Of a stretch of 64,000 nt of DNA, positions 34,586-46,500 are shown piece after piece. A program made the translations under genes and the position numbers. Below the pieces are notes generated by a model, which made no database searches, had not been told where the DNA came from, and was given only the letters and a program-made list of their open reading frames with translations. The DNA lies in contig JAPYXD010000753.1 in NCBI GenBank assembly GCA_030998225.1, positions 1,860,001 through 1,924,000 of the forward strand, in the 5' to 3' direction. Position 1 is the stretch's first letter. Each line of letters begins with the position of its first letter. This DNA is from Diplolepis rosae. Its lineage: Eukaryota > Arthropoda > Insecta > Hymenoptera > Diplolepididae.

Positions 34586-37500
34586 ATGACAGCTTCAGGT
34601 GACACTACTTTAAACCAATATGCTCAACATTTATTCAATATTTTGCAGTTTCTTCGTATATACAGAGGCGAAAAATCATTTTCTTTTTCAAAAAGAATTA
34701 TGAGTGGAATCTTAACAGTACTATGCTTGATTCCTCTTTTCTTATTAACCTTATCAGAAGTGGTAGGATTCAAGGATGCAGAGGACTATATGCGATTAGC
34801 TAGAAGAATTGGGGCAGCCTCGTTTCATGTAACTGGAATTGTTAAGTGGTGCTATTGCATGTGGAAAATTGACAACATTACAAGTCTAATTAACATGCTT
34901 CATCATTGTCACTACCTTACTCAACGAATTTGTCAGAATGATCAAGGTATTTATTTTTATACAGAAAAACCAATATAATCTCAGTCAGAACAGGGGCAAA
35001 GTCGTCTTTTGGACGTATTTACGAAATCAAAAGTCCACAAAACGAGGAGCTCGTAATTGAAAACTCACAAAGTTTTTTGGTCTTCCAGTAAGAATTTTAG
35101 TGGAACAAATTTTTAGTGAGATAACTAAGTTTTATTTTTTTGTGTCTTTCATTGCATCACAATATATCTTCCCATTCTGCTTAAAAGAAAAGTGATTATC
35201 TTTTTTTTACTCCTGTGTCCAAAAAATAAGGTGATTCTTTATTCAAACTTCGCGGGGATTGTGAATTAATATAATTATTTTTCTGTTGGTTGATGGCATT
35301 ATATTTGAAATCTGTGTAAAATTTCATGTCTGTACCTTCAATAGTTATTGAGATACACCTCTTTTTCTACATCTAAAAAAGTGCATTCGGCGATTTTGTT
35401 GAACAAAGAGTTTGCATTAAATTTTGTTTGGGGAATGAATATTCTGCCGCAGAAAAGTTGAGGATGCTGCAGAAGGCCTTTGATGATCAGGTTATGTCCA
35501 AAAAAATGCATACAAGTGGTATAAACAGTTCCAAGGAGGCCGAGAACGAGTTGAAGACGAACAGCGTCCCAGAAGGCAGTCAACGTCGATCGATGAGAAC
35601 GACGACAAGAAACTCAAAGATCTGGTGTTCAAAATTTCTCAATTGATAGTTAGAAACCTTGCTGATACTGTTTTGAAAGATGTTTTGTGTCTATGGCGTG
35701 ATGGTCTCGATTGGTTCCAAAAACACTCAATTTGTTCGTGACAATTTGGCCAAAAATTCGATCCATGTCGTTCCACAACCACCGTATTCGCCTGATTTGG
35801 CACCGCTTTGAAGGCCATCCTGGAAAAGAACTATTCGGAATGTTTTGAAGATTGAAAAAAACGTTGGCATAAGTGTATTGTGTCGGAGGGGGATTACTTT
35901 GAAGGAGATAAAACTGATTTCGGAAAAATACATACAGATTTTTCACTTCATTAATAAATTCACATTTTTTGGACATAGGAGTATATCTTAAGAGTTTCTA
36001 AGTCAGAACAAATACCTAATCTCCATTGGTCAATAGTAAAAGTCATCCAATCATCGATTAGATCAAAACGAATCAATTTTCAGTTTTGTACACCAATTGA
36101 TAGTTCTTGAGTCGCTCTTTCGTTTCCCAATAATAAAAAAACTATTGGGAGGAACTCAGGTGAATCAACATTTTTGAGTCAAATTGAACTCAGCTTAGGA
36201 ATTGGAACGCATTTTAGTCCAGTTGAGCTATCATGAATTAGAATAATTAAACCAACACTGGATGAAATTTGCCATCAAGAATTGGGAAGAATTCCAGTGC
36301 GGCTTTCCCTCTTCCGAATTCATATGGGTAGATCTGTCTTTGACAATACTCGCGCCAACGAATTCGGGCGAATGAGAGTTTGACTTCAAATCTCATCAAT
36401 TAAAATTATCATACAGTGCTATAATTCGTGATTGTCACAAAGCGGGATTCACGGGCTTTCTAGCGTATTTGCCTCAATTAGCCCCAATTTATTCTTTTTT
36501 AGTGGATTGCAAAAATTGGATTGTTAAATAAGCTACAAAGATTGGTATAAAAGCGCAGTTGTGAAGTAATTTCTACAAAATAATTCTGTTAAAATGTCGT
36601 CTCACAAAAGTGGCAGTTACAGAAACAAATACCTTTCATATCAGGTGTACAAATAAGTTTCCGCCGTTTTTTATCAAAAATTGGGCATTTATTGTGAAAG
36701 AATGGAACCTTATGTTTTATTCGAAGTTTTGTTCATCGTATTGTTCTTCTTGCGTTTGGTACGAATCTTGATCCAATAATGCATCCAATTCCGCGTTTTC
36801 GTATACTTTCGGCATTCCGCCCCGTTCTTTGTCTTCGATGTGAAATTCACCGTTCTTAATCTTTTGAAACCATTCACGACAACTTCTCTCACTTGAGGCA
36901 GCCTCACCATATGTTTCTACAAACAATCGATACGCCTCAGCGGTAGATTTCTTCAAATTGAAGAAGTAAATCAAAAGTTCCCGCAAATGACGGTTATATT
37001 TGGCTCAAAATTTGACATTTTCGCACACAAAAGAATATCTTATACTGATAAAAATCCACTAATATTTTAAGGTTATGTTGTTGACAGATGTCCAACCTTA
37101 CGACCGTGACGTTTTACATATGTCAATTTCAACCAAAACTTACTGGTGACGGCAACTTTTATCAAACGGCGGAAACTTATTTGTACACCTCATAATAATT
37201 TTATAAATTTTACATAACTTTTCTTTATTTTAACTGTGACGCTTATGGGACAAAATTTATACAGAACAGATAAAGCCACACACACTGACATATCACAGAC
37301 ATGAACGTTCCAAAGGCAAATACGATAGTCGTTTAATAAGTAACGCTTTCTCACGCTTGCGTAGTAATAAATGGAGCAAGTTTTTAACATTACTACACTG
37401 GGAAAAAAAAAACATGGTGAAATCAACGGGAAGGAGTCCCGTCGACAATTTCACGTTGGCGTGGCGTTGCTCTCCTGGTGAATCACCGGTGCTATTCAAC

Positions 37501-40500
37501 ATTGCACTGACGGTAGAGCCAACGTAAAATCACCCAAAAATGATCAGCTGTGGCAATACTCGTGATTGTGTTTTTCAGTTCTTTTGTTTTCCTAATAAAT
37601 GTTTTCCTAATTATATATTGGTGTTTAAAAGCGAAGCACTGCCAATTTCATTGTGGATATGAAATTGCGTCATCATGTAATATTTTTAAATCTCACGGCA
37701 TTCCAGCGTTAACATTCCCGGTGAATTGACGGGGCTGACATAGCTGAATTAACGTGAGTTTTCAACGCTACATTGGCGGTGGCAGCACGTTAACCTAAAG
37801 TTGTAAAGGCGCCGATGCGCCTTCCCGTCAATGCAACGGGATTTTCCGTATAACCTGACGGTTTTTTTCCCAGTGTATAGCATGGAGAATAGTCAGAATT
37901 TAGAATGACTTGCAACAGGGTTGAACAATGATGTGTCACTCGAGGTTTTTTATGTACACAGTTTTTAGTTTTGGGAACAGAAAATAGTCACACGGTGATA
38001 GATCAGGCAAATACGGAGGGTAGTCCATGACAAAAATCTGTTTTTTCATCAAAAATTCGTTGACATCTTTGGTCTTGTGAGGTGGTGCATTTAACTGATG
38101 TGGAACAAAACGTGCAAAGACCTTGCTTTTACCCAAATCTTCAGTTAATATTGTGTAGATTGTACAGTAAGATAAATTTAATTCATCTGCCAGCATTCTC
38201 ACAGTGAAATTTGCATCGGTAGCGATTACTTCACGTACTTTTTCCACTAACTCAGCACGATTTGATACTTCTGGTCGTCCAGGTCTTGAATCATCAATTA
38301 AATCGTCACGGCCATTTTTAAATCGTGTAAACCACGTATAAACTTGAGTGTGACTCATACAATCATCACCATAAACTTTTTTCATCAATTCGTATATCTC
38401 AGCTAATTTTTTTTCAAGTTTAACACAAAATTTTATATTTGCTCTTTGTTCCATTTTTGTTTTGTAACATTAGCACACTTTTTCTTTTATTGAAATGGCT
38501 GTAACTTTCACATCTGTCATCCGATTTACATGAATTTAGGTGCGTTTGAAAGAGGATGAATGTATCTTTTTAATGCTACAAATTTTCAATAGATGACGCT
38601 GCATGTTGTATGATTTAAATATAAAGATCAGTTATTTTTGGGACACACTGTGTATAATACTCGTACATCAAAAACATGTATCAAGGAAAAGTCCCATGAG
38701 GGAGATTAGAAGAAATTTTGAAAATGGTAAAGAAGATAAAAACGGACGTACACGGAGAAAAAAAAATGTTGTATTAACCAATCAGATTGTTGATATAGAA
38801 CTGACAAAACTTTTTTGCTTTCCCAACAAATTTTCAGTTTTCCCAACAAACCTATTTGTATGATATAGAAGTTTGAGACGTCTCAAACCCAAACTTGTGA
38901 CGAATTGTAAGACGAAATATTAAAATAAATTCTTATAAAAGACGGGAATTTATCCCTAGATCAGGTAACGAAAAAATACAATAGAAGCAATAAATAGTAC
39001 CTCTATGAACCGAGACTTTTATACCTCAGTTCGGGATAAAATTTACATGCATCGAACCCTTGGGGCAGACGAAAATTTTATGACTTAGAAATTAACGGAA
39101 AATTTTCGTAAAAAACTCTTCTCATATCTTAAACCTACATGTGCGAAGTCCGCAAAGATTGCATATATGCTTTAAGCCGAATCGTCCCAAATTTTGTCGG
39201 ACAGCTCGAAGTCGAACCCAAAAGCAGGTAGTGGTTCATTACAATAGAGACAATAAACCGTACGTGCGGGGTACTCCTAATTCTAAATTGATCTTACCTT
39301 TCATTAACCCTTGCGACTGAACACCATAGAGTTTTTTCGCGAAACACATCATATGAGTGTAATGTCACATATGAGAAAGCGAATTGTGGAATGCCAATAA
39401 AGTGGCTGTAATTTTAATAAAAAAGTAATCAGCAGTATTGAATTCGAAGCAAACATAATGTTTTGGGAAAGTAATAGAGTAAAAAATTATGAAAACTGAG
39501 TTAATTCTGATTAATCATTTATGCGCAATGATTTAGAATGATTGCACAAATCTGTCATGAATATTTTTAAAAACGTGCCTTCCTTGCATGCAGAAAGTAT
39601 GACTTTACATCATACTTTATTTATATACATTTCTGGGTGAGTTACGTTACTTTTTGTAAAAGTAACAAGTTGAAATTAAGTTAGTTGTTGAAAAAAGTAA
39701 CTTTTCAAACTTAAGGTTACTAGAGAACAAACTGCTCGAGACATCAAAGTGTTTTACGAAAAGAATAAATGATGAAGTAACATTGGTAGCATGAAACAGA
39801 TTGACGATATTCTACACAAAATTTCCTAATCGTAAGCAATAAATTGAATCAGTATACGGTCGAAAAAAAGTATGAGGACGTCCTATTTTTTGCACTTTTA
39901 AACCTTCATTTGATGGAAAAAACCTTCACGAAGCGAATGAATCGTATAAGAAACCTCGCTTGAAATGTGAGATCGGTTTTTTATGCAAAAGAAAAACATA
40001 AAATTTTCTGGAAATAAGAGTCGAATTAAACGAACAATTGCTCCAAGCTAAACGTCATTTCTGATTTAAAATTTCGCATGGATAATAAAAGCCAAGTTTC
40101 AGCTTCATAATGCATATTAAAATTTCAACTAGAAATGCATAGAACCTGATATTTCGCTATTTCTGCAGTTGCATAAATTCGTCTAACTTGCAAGAAATTA
40201 TAATTTCTGCGTCTCAGATATGAGACGAATTGGCCCAACAACTTTTGTCAGCCAGCTCCAAGTCGAACCCAAAAGCTGGTAGTGGGTCATTACAATAGAG
40301 GCAATAAACCGTACGTGCGGCGTACTCCTAATTCTAAATTGATCTTATCTTTTATTAACCCATTTGATTGAACAACATAGAGTTTTTTCGCGAAACACAT
40401 CATATGAGTGCAGTGTCACATATGAGAAAGCAAAATGTGGAATGCCAATAAAGTGGCTGTAATTTTAATAAAAAAGTAATCAGAAGTATTGAATTCGAAG

Positions 40501-43500
40501 CAATCATACTGTTTTGGGAAAGTAATAGAGTAAAAAATTATGAAAACTGAGTTAATTCTGATTAATCATTTATGCGCAATGATTTAGAATGACTGCAGAA
40601 ATTTGTCATGAATATTTTTAAAAACGTGCGTTCCTTGCATGCAGAAAGTATGACTTTACATCATACTTTATTTATATGCATTTCTGGGGAAGTTACGTTA
40701 CTTTTTGTAAAAGTCACAAGTTGAATCGACTCTTATTTCCAGAAAATCTTATGTTTTTCTTTTGCATAAAAAACCGATTTCACATTTCAAGCGAGGTTTC
40801 TCTTACGATTCATTCGCTTCGTGAAGGTTTTTTCTATCAAATAGAGGTTTAAAAGTTCAAAAAATAGGACGTCGAATTAGTTTTTTCGACCGTATATTGT
40901 GTCAATTTATTGCTTACGATTAGGAAATTTTGTGAAGAATATCGGCAATCTGTTTCATGCTACCAATGTTTGCTTCATCATTCATTCTTTTTGTAAAACA
41001 CTTTGATGACTCGATCTTTTTGTTCTCTAGTAACTTTAGGTTTGAAAAGTTACTTTTTTCAACAAGTAACTTAATTTCAACTTGTTAATTTCACAAAAAG
41101 TAACGTAACTCACCCAGAAATGCATATAAATAAAGTATGATGTAAAGTCATACTTTCTGCATGCAAGGAACGCACATTTTTTAAAATATTCATGACAAAT
41201 TTGTGCAGTCATTCTAAATCATTGCGCATAAATGATTGATCAAAATTAACTCAGTTTCCATAATTATTTACTCTATTACTTTCCCAAAACAGTATGATTG
41301 CTTCGAATTCAATACTTCTGATTACTTTTTTATTAAAATTACAGCCACTTTATTGGCATTCCACATTTTGCTTTCTCATATGTGACACTGCACTCATATG
41401 ATGTGTTTCGCGAAAGAACTCTATGATGTTCAATCTCATGGGTTAATAAAAGATAAGATCAATTTAGAATTAGGAGTACGCTGCACGTACGGTGTCACTA
41501 CCTGCTTTTGGGTTCGACTTCGAGCTGGCTGACAAAAGTTGTTGTGCCAATTCGTCTCATATCTGAGACGAAAAAATTATAATTTCTTGCAAGTTAGACG
41601 AATTTATGCAACTGCAGAAATAGCAAAATCTTAGGTTCTATGCATTTCTAGTTGGAATTTTAATATGCATTATGAAGCTGAAACTTGGCTTTTAGTATCC
41701 ATGCGAAATTTTAAATCAGAAATGACCTTTAGCTTGGAGCAATTGTTCGTTTAAATCGACTCTTATTTCCAGAAAATTTTATGTTTTTCTCTTGCATAAA
41801 AAACCGATTTCACATTTCAAGCGAGGTTTCTTATACGATTCATTCGCTTCGTGAAGGTTTTTTCTATCAAATAGAGGTTTAAAAGTTCATAAAATAGGAC
41901 GTCGTCATAGTTTTTTTCGACCGTATACTGTGTCAATTTATTGCTTACGATTAGGAAATTTTGTGTAGAATATCGGTAATCTGTTTCATGCTACCAATGT
42001 TTGCTTCATCATTTATTCTCTTTGTAAAACACTTTGATGACTCGATCTGTTTGTTCTCTAGTAACCTTAAGTTTGGAAAGTTACTTTTTTCAACAAGTAA
42101 CTTAATTTCAACTTGTTACTTTTACAAAAAGTAACGTAACTCACCCAGAAATGCATATAAATAAAGTATGATGTAAAGTCATACTTTCTGCATGCAAGGA
42201 ACGCACGTGTTTTAAAATATTCATGACAAATTTGTGCAGTCATTCTAAATCATTGCGCATAAATGATTGATCAAAATTAACTCAGTTTTCATAATTTTTT
42301 ACTCTATTACTTTCCCAAAACAGTATGATTGCTTCGAATTCAATACTTCTGATTACTTTTTTATTAAAATTACAGCCACTTTATTGGCATTCCACATTTT
42401 GCTTTCTCATATGTGACATTACACTCATATGATGTGTTTCGCGAAAAAACTCTATGATGTTCAATCTCTTGGGTCAATTAGGGATGAGATTAATTTTGAA
42501 TTGGGAGTAAGCTGAACGTACGGTTTATTACCTCTATTGTCATGACCAACTACTTGCTTTTATATGCAATCTTTGCAGACTTCGCACATGTAGGTTCAAG
42601 ATATGAGAAGAGTTTTTCACGAAAATTTTTCGTTAACTTCTAAGTCATAAAATTTTCGCCTGCCCCAAGTGTTCTATGCATGTAAATTTTATCCCGAACT
42701 TAGGTATAAAAGTCCTTTGGTTTATAGAGGTTTTTTTATTGCTTCCATTGTCTTCTTTCGTTACCTGATCTAGGGATAAATTTCCGTCACGTACGAAAAT
42801 TTCCTTCCTAATATTTCGTCTCACAAGTTTGGGTTTGAGACGTCTCAAACTTCTATATCATCCTATTTGTTGAACCAACAAAAGAGTTTGTTATTGCTTG
42901 TCGCTTGACAAAATTTTTTGTAAAGAGGACTAAAATTTTGTTGAGACGGCAAAAAAAAGTTTTTCAGTTCTATATTTTTCTCCCTGTAGATAGACTACTT
43001 TTGGTTTCAAAACTGTAAAAAAGTTCAGTTTTAGCAAAACTGCCGTCCAAATTATTAGGTGCGCAACTAAGTTGCCGCTGTTTTTTTATGAAAATGCAAC
43101 TTTATTGTGAAAAAATGGTTACAAATGAATCATTCAAAGTATTGCCCATCGTTAGCTACAACTTTTCAATCAGACCATGTACCATCGACCGGAACAAGTA
43201 ATAATCGGACGACGCAATATCTGAGGAATACGGCGGGTGGGGCAGGACTTCCCATTTGAGCGTTTCCAGACAGGTTTTAACGGGTTTGGCAACGTGCGGC
43301 CGAGCGTTGTCATGCTATAGAAACACTTTTTCGTGTCTCTGCTTGTATTGTGGCCGTTTTTCACGCAGTGCTTGGCTCAAACGCATCAATTGAGCACACC
43401 GATCAAATAAGGGCCTCTCCGCTCGAAAACGGGTAGAAGTATATTCCACTTTCCAAACCGAGGCGAAAATTTTTTTTTCAAAAAAACGTTAAACAAAAAA

Positions 43501-46500
43501 TGCTGTGATGTTCAGCTCAATAAAGCGCATCTTTTTTGTTATATTAAATTTCTTCCCTGATAATTTGTTTATTCACCGAAATCATAGAATTTTCGAAAAA
43601 TATGATATTATTATGATTATTAATTAATTTATCAGCAGCGGTTGGAAATCAATCAATTTTTTTTCGACATGCGAGGAAGTTTTTTCCTATTGAAGCTAGG
43701 AAAAACTTTCAGCGGAGGAATTGGTGAGGATCGTTTGAAAAAGTTTTTGGGAAAAAGTGATGTTGGTTGAAGCAATACTTGATGAGATAGAAACGTTTTA
43801 CTGAGAGATTCAAAGAGCATCGCAAATTATGCAATATAATTTAAAATTATGTCTTTAATACAAAATAATAAAAAATGACCGGATTAATGTATGCCGAGTA
43901 TAGTGTCATGGGAATTCACAAACCAAATTTCAACAAAATTGGTTTAATATTAGTTGAATTTCAGCAATTTTAGTTCCAAACGGCATTGATTTTCGAAGGT
44001 ATGAAGAAACCTATTGTTTATTTTACAGTGAATAAACAAATTATCAGGGAAGAAAATTAATATAACAAAAAAGATGCGCTTTATTGAGCTTAACATCACA
44101 GTATTTTTTGTTTAACGTTTTTTTGAAAAAAAAAATTTTCGCCTCGGACAATACTTCTACCCGTTTTCGAGCCGACAAAAACACTTTCGATGGTGTTTTA
44201 GTGGAAGAATTCGAGCAATAGGGCACGCAACAATTTTTCACTATTTTCCGCAGTGAATTTTTTCTTTAATTGACTTTTTAATTGATTTTACAGAGCGAAT
44301 AACACGGTTGTTGACATTTACATCTGCCTAGTGACGTCACTGGCTAAGTGCGCGCTTTTCAGCGCATTTGAAATACACTATAGCGTTAAATTGTTATATT
44401 TTAAAAATTACTTCATATTTTTTTTAAATTTTATTGTAACTTATGTTATTTTGCTCCAAGGATTCGATTTTGCTCATTTTTGAAAAATGTGCAAGGAGTC
44501 TATTTCACATGATTTGGTTCATTCATAAACTTAAAAATTATTCAAAATTTAAAAAAAAATGAATTCCATAAGTTTATTTAACATTTCATATAATCGGTAT
44601 ATATTCTAAATAGTTTAGCATATCTTCATATCATTAACGAAGAATCGAACCCCAAACATTCTAAATGTTTGTAAGTGTGGGAATGGTCGAATTTCCCAGT
44701 TATTAATCGGTTATTTGCTCAACAGATCGAGAGAATTTGGATAAAGAACTGAGAGTGTCAAAAAGATGGACCGGTAGATTTGCAACTTATTGGCCTCCAA
44801 TTGGTATTGGGGCTTGTATGCTTTATTGTGTTAATCCAATGGCATTTCGAATGTACGAAATTTATGTACAACATCATAACAGTAAGGATGTCCAAACAAT
44901 ACTTCCTCTAGACGGATGGTTCCCATGGGACGAACACGAATATTATGGATATTCTTATTTTCTTCAAACAACTGGTGTGTTGGGTTGCTGTATGGGAAGT
45001 ATATGCTATGATCAATTATATGTTTCAAGTTTAATTATTATTTCTTGCCAATTGAAGTTTCTCGGTGTGGCTTTACGAACAGAAATAAATAGGTATGTAA
45101 AAAACAAGTTTTACTACAAATCTAACCAACAAATATTTGCGTCTTATCTCTCCCTTGTAGAAAAAAAATAATTGGACCCGATTGGGACCAACTGATCCGA
45201 TTGACCCCATTTCAAAAACATCATTGAAACCGATTTATTAATCAGATTCAAAATGGTCTCGCCTGATTGAATCCGATTAATAAATCGGTTTCAATGATGT
45301 TTTTGAAATGGGGTCAATCGGATCAGTTGGTCCCAATCGGGTCCAATTATTTTTTTCTACAAGGGCTTACATTTTATGCTTCGAATAAATTATATCTTTC
45401 AGTGATGACGGAAGCAGCATAGAAGAAAGATTGATAAATTGTGCAAAGTGCCACATAGAGATTTTAAAGTAAGAAATTGAAATAAAAACATTTTCTGTTC
45501 TGCATATTTTAATTTCTTCAGACTTAAGGCCATGTATCATTCAACAAATTCTACTTTACCGACATTAGTTTTCAATAAAATTAATGTCCATGCAGAAGAG
45601 TGGAATGTTGAATTAAAACTCGAGCTTGTCCCCACCTGAATGTTGTTACCATAGAATTTTCTTTAAAAATTCAGAAGTAGACAGACGCTCCTTAGCAGAA
45701 AATGTCGGTAAGCTAGAAATCCATAAGTGATACAAGGCCTTATAATTATTTTTGAATTTTATAAAAAAAATATTTTTTCTCTTTTACAGTTATGTCAATG
45801 AGTTGGAAGAAGTTGGAAGTCCATGTATGTTTGTGCAGTGTGTGCAGAATATTATTATCCTGTGTTTCTGTTCCTTTGAAGCAGCTACTCTCAGATTTAC
45901 AGTAAAATGCTACTTCAACTTTTAAAAAGTTTATTTAATAAATACACTGGTCTGCAAATTTCAACTTTCGGTCTGCATATGGGAAGTGACTAGGTGCTTT
46001 CGATAAATTTTTTGGTGCAATACGAATCTGGACTCAAGCTTTAATTTGAGACATTTTGGAAGGTTCTATCACTTTGGGATTGGTACCCATGGTCATTCAA
46101 AAATGACTAAACAAGCCTTTTCTGCGGGTCCGATCCCCATTTTCTCAAAAACTTGATGTGATGGACAACTTTTGAGCCCAGATTCGTGTTCAGCACCAAA
46201 AATATCTATCGAAAACACCGAACACCCATATGCACAACCCTTGTATACTAGTGTTAGTAATTATTATTTGCACACACAATAATCGTATATTTTTAAAACT
46301 AAATTTACATTTTTCACATTTTAACAGTCTGATGTAGATTGCATAGTAAAAATGGAGTACTTATTGGAATTTTCTGCGGGAGTCACTGTGCAATTGTTTT
46401 TCTTCTGTCTTATTGCATCGGAGGTGACATCAAGGGCAAGATATATTATTTTATAACTTTACAAGTGTTAAAAAATGTTTAAATCAAATTGAGGGCATGT

